A stretch of DNA of 64,000 bases, from assembly GCA_963773105.1 (NCBI GenBank), contig CAVZAA010000001.1:682001-746000 (forward strand), written 5' to 3'. This document shows positions 1-9,406 of this stretch, piece after piece. Each line of letters begins with the position of its first letter. Positions within the stretch are counted from its first letter, which is position 1. Made by a program: the position numbers and the translations under genes. The notes below the pieces were generated by a model that was given only the letters and a program-made list of their open reading frames with translations, ran no database searches and was not told where the DNA came from. The DNA is from Trebonia sp963773105. Its GTDB lineage: Bacteria; Actinomycetota; Actinomycetes; Streptosporangiales; Streptosporangiaceae.

Positions 1-19
1 CGGAGCTGACTTAGCACCG

Positions 20-2030
20 ATGAACGCCATCATTGAACCCCGGCCCGAGGGTCTCGAGTACGGTGCCGTCCTGCGCGACGCCGCCTCGGGCGGCGCGCTG
101 GCGGAGACCGGCATCGGACAGTACGCCGCCTGGTTGGCCTCACGCGGACACAGCTTCGCGAGCTACCAGGAGCTGTGGGCGTGGTCGGTCTCTGACCTGG
201 AGGGCTTCTGGGCCTCCATCTGGGAGTACTTCGACGTGGCCGGAGTGCGCGGTGACGCCGTACTGCCTGTTCGGCGCATGCCAGAGGCGCAGTGGTTCCC
301 CAGGACGAGCCTGAACTACGCCCAGCAGCTCGTCCGCGTCGCTGCCACCGCGCCGGACAGTACCGCCATCCGAGGACACTCGCAGACACGGGACACTGTT
401 CGAGCTGACGTACGCCGAGCTTGCCGACGAGGTCCGGCGCGCCCGCGGCGTCCTCGCGTCGCTGGGCGTTGGCCAGGGCGATCGGGTCGTGGGCTACCTG
501 CCGAACATCCCCGAGACCGTCGTCGCAGTGCTCGCTGCTGCCTCGCTCGGTGCCGTGTGGGCCTGCTGCCCACCCGAGTTCGGGTCCCGCAGCGTCATCG
601 ACCGCCTGGCGCAACTCGACCCCACGGTCCTGATCGCCGTCAGCGGCTATGTGCATGGGGACCGGCAGGTCGACCGTTCCGCCGAGCTGGCCACCATCCG
701 CAGCGCGCTTCCCACGCTCCAGCACGTGATCGGCATCCCCTATGGGTCGCACATGGTCGCGGACGCGGTCCAGTGGACCGCGGCGCTCGCCGACCAGCCC
801 GACTCGGGCGAGGTCGAGTTCACGCCCGTCCCGTTCGAGCACCCGCTGTGGACCGTGTTCTCCTCGGGCACCACGGGGCTCCCGAAGGCCATCATCCACA
901 GCCACGGCGGCATCACGCTGGAGCACCTCAAGCTGCACGCCCTCCACCTCGACACCCGGCCCGGCGACGCCGTCACGGCGATCAGCACAACGGGCTGGAT
1001 GGTCTGGAACGCCATGGTGAGCTCGCTGATGCTCGGTGCCACCCTTGTCGTGGCCGATGGCAACCCGCTCTACCCGGACCTGCTCGAGCCCTGGCGCGTC
1101 GCGGCCGCGTCCGGAGCGTCGCTGCTGGGCGTCAGCCCTGCTTACCTCATGGCCTGCCGTCGTGAAGGTCTCGACCCGGCGCACGCGGTCGACCTCTCGG
1201 CCCTGCGCACGCTCAGCGTCACGGGATCGGCGCTGTCCCCGGACGGCTACGACTGGCTGTACGAGCACCTGTCACCCGAGATCTTCGTCAACTCGATGAG
1301 TGGCGGCACCGACGTCTGCTCCAACTTCGTCGCCGGATCCCCGTGGCTGCCGGTCTATCGAGGTGAGATCTCAGGCCCGTGTCTGGGCGTCGACGTGGCC
1401 GCGTTCGATGACGACGGCAACGTCGTCTTCGGTGAGGTGGGCGAGCTCGTCGTCCGAGCGCCGATGCCGTCGATGCCGGTCGGGTTCGTCAACGATCCAG
1501 GACACGAGCGCTACCGCGCGTCGTACTTCGACACCTATCCCGGCATCTGGCGTCATGGCGACTGGGTGACCATGACCGAGCGTGGGAGCTGCATCATCCA
1601 CGGTCGCTCTGACGCGACCCTCAACCGAGGGGGCGTCCGACTGGGGACCAGCGAGTTCTACAGCGTCGTCGAGGACTTCGCCGAGGTACGCGACAGCCTC
1701 GTGGTCCATCTCGAGGACGACGAGGGCGGCCCGGGTCAGCTGTTGCTATTCGTCCATCTCGCCGAAGGCCTGACGCTGGACACCACACTCGTCGATCACC
1801 TCAAGCGCGCGCTGCGCAGCGAGCTCTCGCCCCGACATGTGCCGGACCTCGTCGCCGAAGTGCCGTCGGTTCCCCGCACCCTCACCGGCAAGAAGCTCGA
1901 GACGCCTATCAAGAAGATCCTGCTCGGCAAGCCCGCCGAGGACGTCGTCTCACCCGGTGCGATCACCGGCTACGAGGCGATCGACTCCTTCGTCGCAGCG
2001 GTCGCCCAGCTCAAGGCAGTGGCGCGCTGA
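20..2030 (+). pseudogene. acetoacetyl-CoA synthetase, frame-disrupted
   Basis: Family: AMP-forming acetoacetyl-CoA synthetase of the ANL superfamily, which activates acetoacetate with ATP and CoA in the cytoplasm. The ATG at 20 opens a frame with the typical N-terminus (YFDVAG, WFPRTSLNYA). That frame stops matching near 390. The rest of the protein continues in the next frame (FELTYAELADEV, then the AMP-binding core SSGTTGLPKA near 865 and the C-terminal GKKLETP near 1890) to the stop at 2030. Dropping one base near 395 gives a continuous protein of about 670 residues, normal for the family. A second copy lies at 27855-29826. The thiolase follows after 36 bp, so acetoacetate would go to acetyl-CoA. 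Either a sequencing indel or a recent inactivation explains the break; the family call is firm. Confidence 0.85.
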
Positions 2031-2066
2031 CCTCCGGGCGGCGCACCTTACGAAAGGAACACACCA

Positions 2067-3272
2067 TTGCGAACCGCAGCAATCGTCTCCACGGCGCGCA
2101 CCCCGATCGGCAAGGCCTACCGCGGCGCCTTCAACAACACACAGGCGCAGACTCTTGCCGGGCATGCTCTCGCCTCTGCGGTCGAGCGAGCCGGCATCGA
2201 CGGGTCCGAGGTCGAGGACGTCATCTTCGGCTGCGCGATGCAGGAGGGCTCGTGCAGCGTCAACGTCGCCCGCCAGGCGGTGCTGCGTGCCGGGCTGCCC
2301 GTCACTGTTCCCGCCCTCACGCTCGACCGCCAGTGCTCCTCGGGGCTCATGGCGATCGCGGCCGCCGCGAAGAACATCGTCGTCGACGGCATGACGATCA
2401 CCGCCGGGGGAGGCGTCGAGTCGATCTCGCTGGTCCAGAACGAGCACCAGAACCGCTATCGCGCCGTCGACCCGTGGCTGGCCGAGCACCTGCCAGACAT
2501 CTATCTGTCGATGCTGGACACCGCGGAGAACGTCGCACGTCGCTACGGGGTCTCCCGCGCCCGTCAGGACGGGTACGCACTGGAGTCGCAGCAGCGCACC
2601 GCGGCCGCCAAGGCAGCGGGGCGCCTCGACGAGGAGATCGCGCCGATCACCGTCGAGCACCTCGCCACGGACAAGGCCACCGGTGAGGTCACGCCCGTCA
2701 CGATCACCGTCACCGAGGACGAGGGAAACCGGCCCTCCACGACACTCGAGGGCCTGGCCGGGCTCCGTACGGTCTTCGCGCCGGGCGAGAACGGCCACGC
2801 CGAGCCGAGCGTCACCGCCGGGAACAGCTCCCAGCTCTCCGACGGATCCTCGGTCTCGATCCTCATGGAGGCTGAGGAGGCGAAGCGGCGCGGTCTCACT
2901 CCGCTCGGCTACTACCGCGGTGTCACAGCCACGGGCGTCGAGCCGGGAGAGATGGGCATCGGACCGGTGACTGCGGTCCCGAAGCTGCTCGCCCAAGCAG
3001 GACTCGGGATCAAGGACATTGGTCTGTGGGAGCTCAACGAGGCATTCGCGAGCCAGGTCGTCTACTGCCGCGACACGCTCAAGATCGATCCCGAGAAGTT
3101 CAACGTCAACGGCGGCGGGATCTCGATCGGCCACCCCTACGGCATGACCGGCGCGCGCTTGGTCGGCCACGCACTGCTCGAAGGACGGCGCCGAGGCGTC
3201 CGCTGGGTCGTCGTCACGATGTGCGTCGGCGGAGGCATGGGTGCCGCCGGCCTCTTCGAGGTCGCCGACTGA
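2067..3272 (+). CDS. acetyl-CoA acetyltransferase (thiolase)
   Basis: Thiolase of 401 residues. It would cleave acetoacetyl-CoA, or another 3-ketoacyl-CoA, to acetyl-CoA. The acyl-accepting Cys is in RQCSSGLMAI (about residue 90). The second signature NGGGISIGHPYGMTGAR and the C-terminal Cys motif MCVGGGMGAAG are both intact, so all catalytic residues are present. The start is TTG at 2067, chosen because GAAAGGAA lies 8 bp upstream and the N-terminus (RTAAIVSTARTPIGKA) matches the family from there. It follows the acetoacetyl-CoA synthetase in the same direction, which fits acetoacetate use. Substrate chain length cannot be told from sequence. A second thiolase is at 37021. Confidence 0.92.
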   Translation: MRTAAIVSTARTPIGKAYRGAFNNTQAQTLAGHALASAVERAGIDGSEVEDVIFGCAMQEGSCSVNVARQAVLRAGLPVTVPALTLDRQCSSGLMAIAAAAKNIVVDGMTITAGGGVESISLVQNEHQNRYRAVDPWLAEHLPDIYLSMLDTAENVARRYGVSRARQDGYALESQQRTAAAKAAGRLDEEIAPITVEHLATDKATGEVTPVTITVTEDEGNRPSTTLEGLAGLRTVFAPGENGHAEPSVTAGNSSQLSDGSSVSILMEAEEAKRRGLTPLGYYRGVTATGVEPGEMGIGPVTAVPKLLAQAGLGIKDIGLWELNEAFASQVVYCRDTLKIDPEKFNVNGGGISIGHPYGMTGARLVGHALLEGRRRGVRWVVVTMCVGGGMGAAGLFEVAD

Positions 3273-3333
3273 GCGTCCTCACCCGCGTCCACAGCTCGAA
3301 GCCCCTTCACTCCTAGCCCTTGAGGTGATCCCC

Positions 3334-4188
3334 ATGACCCACCCGCTGAAGTACGACGTCATCGTCACCGACGCCCGCGACATGCCGGGCAAGCCCATCC
3401 CGAACGGCGCCCCGCAGCAGTTCTCGCCGACCTCGGCCACCCTGATCCGCGGCCGATCCGAGGCTGTGCTCGTCGACGGTCTCCTGACCGAGCAGGACGG
3501 CCAGCGCCTCGCTGAATGGATCGGGGGCCTCGACACGAACCTGACCACCGTCTACATCACCCACGGGCACGGCGACCACTTCTTCGGCCTGGCGCCCCTC
3601 CTCGAGCGGTTCCCGCACGCAAAGGTCCTGGCGACCGCCGAGGTCACCAAGGAGATGCTCGACCAACAGACGCCGCCGACCTACGACGTCATGTGGGGCC
3701 CGGCCTTCGGACCCCTCCTGCCCGCGACCTTCCCCGAGGCGTACGTTCTCGACGAGGACGTCATCGACCTGGAGGGCCACCAGCTGCGCATCGTGCGAGC
3801 TGGCCAGAGCGACACGACCCACACCACGTTCGTACACGTGCCGGACCTGGACCTGGTGGTCGCCGGCGACATCGTCTACAACGAGGTCCACCCCTTCCTC
3901 GTCGCAACCAGCCCCGAGAAGCGCGCAGGCTGGCTCCGCTCGCTGGCACAGATCGCCGACCTCTCACCTTCAACGGTGATCGCCGGCCACAAGCGGCCAG
4001 GAGCACCCAACACCCCGGCTGCGATCGAGGCGACCCGCCGCTACATCGAGCTGTTCGACGAGCTCGTCGCCTCGGGCGCGTCGGCTGTCGAGGTCTTCGA
4101 GCAGGTCCTGAGCCAGCACCAGGACCGCATCAACCCGTCGGCGCTGTGGGCCAGCGCGGTCTTCCAGACCCGCCTTCGCGACAAGTAG
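3334..4188 (+). CDS. MBL-fold metallo-hydrolase
   Basis: Metallo-beta-lactamase-fold hydrolase of 284 residues. The zinc motif HGHGDHFFG (about residue 75) supplies the HxHxDH ligands. A later Asp in VVAGDIVYNEVH and a His in IAGHKRPG complete the usual site. The start is ATG at 3334 with GAGGTGAT upstream. The longer frame from 3241 would overlap the thiolase and adds no family sequence. It sits between thiolase and SDR genes in a same-strand run, suggesting a thioester or lactone hydrolase in the same pathway. That role is inference; MBL proteins act on many substrates. No signal peptide is visible, so it is probably cytoplasmic. Confidence 0.85.
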   Translation: MTHPLKYDVIVTDARDMPGKPIPNGAPQQFSPTSATLIRGRSEAVLVDGLLTEQDGQRLAEWIGGLDTNLTTVYITHGHGDHFFGLAPLLERFPHAKVLATAEVTKEMLDQQTPPTYDVMWGPAFGPLLPATFPEAYVLDEDVIDLEGHQLRIVRAGQSDTTHTTFVHVPDLDLVVAGDIVYNEVHPFLVATSPEKRAGWLRSLAQIADLSPSTVIAGHKRPGAPNTPAAIEATRRYIELFDELVASGASAVEVFEQVLSQHQDRINPSALWASAVFQTRLRDK

Positions 4189-4225
4189 TCAACCCCTTCA
4201 TCACACGAATCGCTGAGGAGCGCAC

Positions 4226-5011
4226 ATGAGTGACGGCCTGTTCGACATCAGCGGGAAGACCGCACTGATCACCGGCGGTACCCGAGGAATCGGGTACATG
4301 ATCGCCGAGGGCTTCCTGAAGGCCGGAGCCGAGGTGATCATCTCCTCCCGCAAGGCCGACGCCTGCGCGGAGGCGGAAGCCTCCCTGAAGGAGTTCGGCC
4401 CGGTCACCGCGATCTCCGCCGACCTGAGCAAGGTCGAGGAGTGCCGGCGTCTGATCAGCGAGGTCGGCGAGCGCTGGCCAGCGCTCGACGTGCTGGTCAA
4501 CAACGCCGGCGCGTCGTGGGGAGCACCTCTCGCGGACTTCCCGGAGAGCGGATGGGACCGGGTGATGGACATCAACGCCAAGGGCCCCTTCTTCCTCACC
4601 CAGGCTGCCGTACCGCTGCTGCGGGCGGCGTCGAAGGAGGGCGACCCGGCGCGCGTCATCAACGTCGGCTCCGTCGATGGCATCGTGACGCCGATCTTCG
4701 AGAGCTACTCGTACTCCGCATCGAAAGCCGCCATCAACCACCTCACGCGGCACCTCGCGAAGGTCCTCGCGCCGGAGATCCTCGTCAACGGCATCGCGCC
4801 GGGTCCGTTCGCCACCAAGATGATGGAGCACCCGCTCGAGACCTGGGGTGACGAGATCCGCAACCTCACGACCGTCGGGCGGCTCGGCGCGGCTGAGGAC
4901 ATCGCCGGTGCAGCGATCTTTCTCGCCTCGCGCGCGTCGAACTACGTCGTCGGCGGCATGCTGACGGTTGACGGCGGCCTGAGCACGGCTGGCTCGGTCC
5001 GGGCAGGCTGA
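4226..5011 (+). CDS. SDR family oxidoreductase
   Basis: Classical short-chain dehydrogenase/reductase of 261 residues. It shows the Rossmann motif TGGTRGIG near residue 15, NNAG near residue 92, the catalytic Tyr-Lys pair in YSYSASKAA, and the typical C-terminal VVGGMLTVDGG. The start is ATG at 4226 with GAGGAG 6 bp upstream. It lies 37 bp after the MBL hydrolase and 2 bp before the first crotonase, so it is co-transcribed. A 3-hydroxyacyl-CoA or secondary alcohol dehydrogenase role would fit the neighbours, but the exact substrate is not readable. The basic residues after the first strand (SSRK) hint at NADP(H), which is only a weak indicator. Confidence 0.9.
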   Translation: MSDGLFDISGKTALITGGTRGIGYMIAEGFLKAGAEVIISSRKADACAEAEASLKEFGPVTAISADLSKVEECRRLISEVGERWPALDVLVNNAGASWGAPLADFPESGWDRVMDINAKGPFFLTQAAVPLLRAASKEGDPARVINVGSVDGIVTPIFESYSYSASKAAINHLTRHLAKVLAPEILVNGIAPGPFATKMMEHPLETWGDEIRNLTTVGRLGAAEDIAGAAIFLASRASNYVVGGMLTVDGGLSTAGSVRAG

Positions 5012-5013
5012 GG

Positions 5014-5817
5014 ATGAGCTCGGGCGCGAACGCTGACCTGCGAGTCGGCGGCCAGGTCTCCATGGCCGTCGACGGACACGTCGCTGTCATCACGGTCGAC
5101 AACCAGTCGAAGCTCAACGCCTTCACGCCGGAGATGCTGACGCAGTTGAGCCACCACCTGACGGCGTACGACGACGACGATGACCTGTGGGTCGCCGTCC
5201 TGCACGCGGCGGGTGACCACACGACGGCGGGGCTGGACATGCCGCGATTCTTCTCCGCCGAGGGCATGGTTCAGGCCGTTCCGGACGGGCAGGTCGACCC
5301 GTTCGGTCTGACCCGTCGCTGCCGCAAGCCCGTGGTGGCGGCCGTCCAGGGAATCACGTTCACCATCGGCATCGAGATGATGCTGGCGGCGGACATCGTC
5401 GTCGCGGCCGACAGCGCAAGGTTCGCGCAGTTGGAGCCCAAGCGAGGCCTCGCACCGCTTGGAGGGGCCCACTTCCGTTACCTCACCCGCACCGGGTGGG
5501 GCAACGCGATGTACCACCTGCTCCGCGCCGACGAGTTCGACGCTCAGCGCGCGCTGCAGCTCGGCTTCGTGCAGGAGGTAGTCCCGCACGGAAGGCAGCT
5601 GGACCGCGCGATGGAGCTCGCGCGCGAGATCTGTCAGTGCGCTCCGCTTGCGGTGCAGGCGGCTAAGCGGGCCGCCCTGATCTTCCTCAAGGAGGGGGAA
5701 GGTGCGGCGGTCGCTCAGGTCCCCGTCATCGAGGCGACCGTCTTCGGCACCGAGGACTTCCAGGAGGGCATCGCCTCGTTCGTCGAGCGACGGCCGGCGT
5801 CCTTCGCGGGGCGCTGA
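5014..5817 (+). CDS. enoyl-CoA hydratase/isomerase family protein
   Basis: Crotonase-fold protein of 267 residues. The first oxyanion-hole segment is HTTAGLDM (the usual CAGxDL place) and the second is VAAVQGITFTIGIEMMLAAD. The usual catalytic Glu region reads QLEPKRGLAPLGGAHF, so the standard hydratase Glu pair is not clearly conserved. It may therefore be an isomerase, a hydrolase or another crotonase activity rather than a true hydratase. The start is ATG at 5014, 2 bp after the SDR stop, consistent with translational coupling. It is followed by an 88-bp gap and a second, more typical crotonase. Confidence 0.85.
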   Translation: MSSGANADLRVGGQVSMAVDGHVAVITVDNQSKLNAFTPEMLTQLSHHLTAYDDDDDLWVAVLHAAGDHTTAGLDMPRFFSAEGMVQAVPDGQVDPFGLTRRCRKPVVAAVQGITFTIGIEMMLAADIVVAADSARFAQLEPKRGLAPLGGAHFRYLTRTGWGNAMYHLLRADEFDAQRALQLGFVQEVVPHGRQLDRAMELAREICQCAPLAVQAAKRAALIFLKEGEGAAVAQVPVIEATVFGTEDFQEGIASFVERRPASFAGR

Positions 5818-5905
5818 GCCACACGCAAGGTGCCACGCAAGGCGAGATGCACCGGGGTCCTGAAGCCCCGAACCATGGCACGAAGCAAGAAGGATGTGAC
5901 AACCC

Positions 5906-6808
5906 ATGCCCAACGGCGAGTGGAACACGTTCCTGACGGAGGTCCGCGACGGCGTGGTGACCATCATCCTGAACCGGCCCGAGGTAATGAACGCCTTCAC
6001 CGTCGAGATGTCGGCCGAGCTCGAGGCCGTCTTCGGTGGGGTGAACGGACGCGACGACGTCCGCGCCGTCATCGTCACCGGTGCTGGGCGTGCCTTCTGT
6101 GCCGGAATGGATCTCGCCGTCGAGGGCAACGTCTTCGGCCTGGACGAGACGCTCAGGCCGAAGCTCGACGACATGGCAGACCTCGACGACCCTGCGATCA
6201 GACGTGTGCGCGACTCGGGCGGTCGCGTGACGCTCGCGATCCACGCCTGCCGCAAGCCAGTGATCGCGGCGATCAACGGCGCTGCCGTCGGCATCGGCGC
6301 GACCATGACACTGGCCATGGATGCACGCCTGGTCTCGACCTCGGCGCGCTTCGGCCTCGTGTTCGGCCGGCTCGGCATCGTGCCCGAAGGAGCGTCGTCC
6401 TGGTTCCTTCCCCGGGTCGTCGGGCTGCCGGCTGCGCTGGACCTCGTCTTCTCGGCGGACGTGCTGGACGCCTCCGCGGTGGTGGCGGCCGGCCTGGCAC
6501 GTTCGGTCCACGCGCCCGAGGACCTGCTGGCATCGGCGCGCGAGCTCGCCGACCGCTGGACCGCGGGCCGCTCGCAGGTCTCGACCGCTCTCGGCCGCCA
6601 GCTCCTGTATCGCAACTCCGCGCTGCCGGACCCTGCGGGCGCTCACCGGGCCGACTCGCTCGCGATGTTCTACACGAGCATCGCCGACGGCGCCGAGGGC
6701 GTGGCCGCGTTCCGCGCCAAGCGGGCACCCGACTTCAAGGCCATGGCGGCGAGCGATATGCCGCCGTTCTACGACGACTGGATCTCAACGGCAGGAGCCA
6801 CACGATGA
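5906..6808 (+). CDS. enoyl-CoA hydratase/isomerase family protein
   Basis: Crotonase-fold protein of 300 residues. Oxyanion-hole motifs are AFCAGMDLAVEG (near residue 70) and INGAAVGIGATMTLAMDAR. A Glu lies in the expected catalytic loop (GIVPEGASSWFLPR). It is longer than average crotonases (about 260) because of an insert with the charged stretch LDDMADLDDPAIRR. The start is ATG at 5906 after a poor Shine-Dalgarno (GAAGGATG). The stop overlaps the ATG of the following SDR by 4 bp, so the two are coupled. It most likely hydrates or isomerises an enoyl-CoA in the same route as the flanking SDR genes. Confidence 0.88.
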   Translation: MPNGEWNTFLTEVRDGVVTIILNRPEVMNAFTVEMSAELEAVFGGVNGRDDVRAVIVTGAGRAFCAGMDLAVEGNVFGLDETLRPKLDDMADLDDPAIRRVRDSGGRVTLAIHACRKPVIAAINGAAVGIGATMTLAMDARLVSTSARFGLVFGRLGIVPEGASSWFLPRVVGLPAALDLVFSADVLDASAVVAAGLARSVHAPEDLLASARELADRWTAGRSQVSTALGRQLLYRNSALPDPAGAHRADSLAMFYTSIADGAEGVAAFRAKRAPDFKAMAASDMPPFYDDWISTAGATR

Positions 6809-7557
6809 CACAACAGCCCACGGCGATCGTGACCGGAGCAGCGCGCGGCATCGGCCGGGCGGTCGCGCAGCGCCTCGCGGTCGACGGGTTCGCCGTCGCG
6901 GTCATGGACCTCGACGAAGTGCAGTGCAAACCGGTGGCCGAGCAGATCGAGGCCGCCGGTGGGCGCGCAGTGGCGATCGGTGTCGATGTCTCCGAGGAAG
7001 CGGCCGTCGAGCTGGGCGTGCGGCGCGTCGTCGAAGAGCTCGGCGCGCCGAGCGTCCTGGTCAACAACGCCGGCATCACGCGCGACAACCTGCTGTTCAA
7101 GATGACGGTCGACGAATGGGACTCCGTGCTCGGAGTGCATCTGCGCGGCTCGTTCCTGATGTCGCGCGCAGTCCAGGGCTACATGACCAAGGGGGGCTGG
7201 GGTCGCATCGTCAACCTCTCGAGCGTGTCGGCGCTCGGCAACCGGGGCCAGTCGAACTACGCCGCAGCCAAGGCGGGACTCCAGGGCTTCACGAAGACTC
7301 TCGCGATCGAGCTCGGCAAGTTCGGTGTCACCGTTAACGCGGTCGCGCCGGGGTTCGTCGTCACTGAGATGACGGCCGCGACAGCGGAACGGATCGGCAT
7401 CTCCTTCGAGGAGTTCCAACGCACGTCGGCCGCGGAGATCCCGGTGGCGCGCGTCGGTGTGCCGGAGGACATCGCCCATGCCGTGTCGTTCTTCGTCAGC
7501 GAGGCCGCCGGGTTCGTGTCCGGCCAAGTGCTCTACGTCGCGGGAGGCCCGAAGTGA
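6805..7557 (+). CDS. 3-oxoacyl reductase-like SDR (FabG-type)
   Basis: SDR of 250 residues resembling FabG/3-hydroxyacyl dehydrogenases. Motifs: TGAARGIGRAVA at the N-terminus, NNAGITRDN near residue 87, the Ser and Tyr-Lys catalytic residues in SSVSALGNRGQSNYAAAKAG, and the FabG-like C-terminus FVSGQVLYVAGG. The start is ATG at 6805, overlapping the previous stop by 4 bp. A much longer in-frame reading from 5830 crosses the preceding crotonase and is not real. Its stop overlaps the GTG of the next gene. It would reduce or oxidise a 3-keto/3-hydroxy thioester in this run. Confidence 0.92.
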   Translation: MTQQPTAIVTGAARGIGRAVAQRLAVDGFAVAVMDLDEVQCKPVAEQIEAAGGRAVAIGVDVSEEAAVELGVRRVVEELGAPSVLVNNAGITRDNLLFKMTVDEWDSVLGVHLRGSFLMSRAVQGYMTKGGWGRIVNLSSVSALGNRGQSNYAAAKAGLQGFTKTLAIELGKFGVTVNAVAPGFVVTEMTAATAERIGISFEEFQRTSAAEIPVARVGVPEDIAHAVSFFVSEAAGFVSGQVLYVAGGPK

Positions 7558-8537
7558 GAGCGCTCGTCCTGTCCGAGTTCGGCAGCCCGACCACCGCCCC
7601 GCGCCTCGTGGACGTCGACGCGGTCGAGCCGCGTCCGGGCCAGGTGGCCGTGGCGATGGAGGCCTCGCCGATCAACCCGTCGGACCTGCTGCTCATCCGC
7701 GGCCACTACGGACACCGGCCCCAGCTCCCGGCCGTTCTCGGCAGCGAAGGAGTCGGCCGGATCGATGCCGTCGGCGAGGGCGTCGACACGGGGCGGATCG
7801 GCCAGCGCGTTCTGATCATCCCCACGCTCAAGCACGCGACCTGGCAGGACCGGATCGTGGTGGATGAGCCCGACATCTTTCCGGTCGATGGTGCCGCCGA
7901 CGTCCTCCAGCTGGCGATGCTCGGCGTCAACCCTCACACTGCGGACCTCCTGCTCAGCCAGTTCGTCGACCTGCAGCCCGGAGCGTGGGTCGGTCAGACC
8001 GGCGGTAGCTCGGCAGTCGGCCGCTACGTCATCGCGCTCGCGAAGCTCGCGGGGTACCGGACCGTGAGCGTCGTACGACGAGCAGACGTGGTCGCTGAGC
8101 TGAAGGAGCACGGCGCCGACTCCGTCCTGGTTGACGGCCCGGACCTTGCCGACCAGCTGAAGAGCGTGCTCGGCAAGGACCGGATCTCGCTGCTGCTCGA
8201 TGCCACCGCCGGGGACGTCGTGGCCCAGCTCGCGTCCTGGCTCGTCCCGGGCGGCACGATCGTCAGCTACGGCGGGACCAGCGGTGCCCCCATGACGATC
8301 CGTCCCGGCGACCTGATCTTCCGAGACCTGACCATTCAAGGCTTCTGGCAGAAGCGCGTTCTCGACACGGCTGAGCGGGAGGAGGCGCTCGCGGCCTACG
8401 CCCGCCTCGGTGACCTGGTAGCCACCGGCACCTTGAGCGTCCCGGTCGCGGCGACGTACCCGATCGACCAGTTCGACCGCGCACTCACGCACGCGACTCG
8501 TCCGGACCGGATCGGGAAGGTCATCTTCACCTGGTAA
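7554..8537 (+). CDS. MDR-family reductase, enoyl thioester reductase-like
   Basis: Medium-chain dehydrogenase/reductase of 327 residues. The N-terminal GroES-like part contains SPINPSDLLLIRGHYG and PAVLGSEGVGRI, which resemble 2-enoyl thioester (MECR/ETR) and quinone reductases. The nucleotide-binding part has QTGGSSAVGRYVIALAKLAG with a variant glycine motif. No structural-zinc cysteine cluster is present, so a zinc alcohol dehydrogenase is unlikely. The start is GTG at 7554, overlapping the preceding SDR stop. It is the last gene of the 2067-8537 run and would suit an NADPH-dependent enoyl-CoA reductase step. The substrate is inferred only from its neighbours. Confidence 0.82.
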   Translation: MRALVLSEFGSPTTAPRLVDVDAVEPRPGQVAVAMEASPINPSDLLLIRGHYGHRPQLPAVLGSEGVGRIDAVGEGVDTGRIGQRVLIIPTLKHATWQDRIVVDEPDIFPVDGAADVLQLAMLGVNPHTADLLLSQFVDLQPGAWVGQTGGSSAVGRYVIALAKLAGYRTVSVVRRADVVAELKEHGADSVLVDGPDLADQLKSVLGKDRISLLLDATAGDVVAQLASWLVPGGTIVSYGGTSGAPMTIRPGDLIFRDLTIQGFWQKRVLDTAEREEALAAYARLGDLVATGTLSVPVAATYPIDQFDRALTHATRPDRIGKVIFTW

Positions 8538-8671
8538 GCGGGTTGTCTGTCGGAATGTGGCACGGTCATCGAGGCACTGAGCGCGCCTCGTCGGTCGAGC
8601 GAAGGAATCTGCAGAGAGTCTGCTCGGCCCCGGCGCTCAGGTCCGCATCCGGGTAGTCCACGCGGCCGCCG

Positions 8672-8989
8672 CCGTGGGCCCGCCGCACCATCAAGGCCGT
8701 GCTCGCGCCGTCCCGGATCGAGTTCGAGGGCGCCGCCCAGGTCGCCCGGCTTCGCCGCACCGTCACGAAGAAGAGCAGGAAGACCGTCGAGGTCGTTTAC
8801 CTCATCAGCAGCAGCAACGCCGATCCCGAGACCCTCGCCGCCTGGGTCCGCGGCGCCGTGACGCCCCCGGAGATCACGAGTTTCCTCTGGAAATCGCTTC
8901 TGGGCGGCCGGCCCGGGAACGTATGCCCCGCCTCCGTACCGGATGTCAAGCCGACCCCTGCCGAGCCTACGGCCTTCGCCCGATCCTAA
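8672..8989 (+). mobile_element. transposase remnant (ISAs1-like C-terminal part)
   Basis: The reading frame gives RRTIKAVLAPSRIEFEGAAQ and VARLRRTVTKKSRKTVEVVY, followed by LISS and DPETLAAWVRG. This pattern resembles the middle and C-terminal part of ISAs1-family DDE transposases (RRTxK, a Val/Tyr strand, then LAxWxRGHW). The frame has no start, then runs into unrelated sequence after AVTPPEI and ends at 8989. No terminal inverted repeats are seen. It is a short fossil of an insertion sequence between the CoA-metabolism run and the hpa operon. The family call is moderate because only about 60 residues are informative. Confidence 0.55.
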
Positions 8990-9362
8990 CGACCCAGTCC
9001 CCGCTGCACCCGACCCCCTGGCAAAGCGTTCCGCCGGTGCTTAGCGTACATCCACCCGGCGACCTGCACACGGGCTAACAGAGTAAACTAGCGTCGCTGC
9101 GGTGGCTACTGGTGGAGGACCTAGGTCTGACTACGCCAGAGACAAGGCACGCAGCTCTCTGGTTTTGAAGACCGGCTCCAGCCGGGACGGCGGTGCAGCT
9201 AGCTTGCTCAGCGCTGTCATTTTCCCAGGTCATCCGGGATCCAGCGGGATGGGCGGGGACGGGACGGGATCGCTCGTGCATAGCACGGGTGGTTCCCATC
9301 CTGTTCCCCATCTCAGAAGGTGCAGGCGCCCTGCATTCCTGCTGCTACATGCGGGGCCCGCC
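8990..9362. other. intergenic stretch without a gene
   Basis: No coding frame with family features. There is one clear hairpin (CCAGAGA at about 9136-9142 pairing with TCTCTGG at about 9156-9162) and a GC-rich repetitive patch around 9245-9270. It lies between the transposase remnant and the orphan operator at 9363. Confidence 0.5.
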
Positions 9363-9383
9363 CTATACGTACAGGACGTATAG
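9363..9383. promoter_or_regulatory. orphan operator-like palindrome
   Basis: Perfect 8-bp inverted repeat CTATACGT / ACGTATAG with a 5-nt spacer. Its half-site ACGTATAG is close to the CGTATCG half-site found upstream of several operons in this window. It sits downstream of hpaD, so its target is unclear. It may be a leftover promoter of a lost gene. Confidence 0.5.
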
Positions 9384-9406
9384 TACCGGATTTGACTCGG
9401 CCCGGT

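Noticed and set aside
4942..6615. Long minus-strand frames opposite the crotonase genes, and similar ones at 1950-3170, 21778-22857 and 55211-56563.
   Set aside because: Composition and position are those of antisense shadows in GC-rich DNA; no family motifs are seen.
5830..7557. Long forward frame covering the second crotonase and the SDR.
   Set aside because: Only the part from 6805 matches the SDR family; the first 325 codons are out-of-frame shadow of the crotonase gene.
9114..9235. Possible tRNA-Sec (selC): the minus strand has GGT-CTTCAAA-ACC, an anticodon-like loop with UCA, followed by a CCAGAGA/TCTCTGG hairpin like a long variable arm.
   Set aside because: No matching acceptor stem or T-arm (GGTTCGA) at the right distance; the best acceptor-like pair (GGAGGACC/GGTCATCC) spans 122 nt, too long. 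No selenoprotein genes are nearby.
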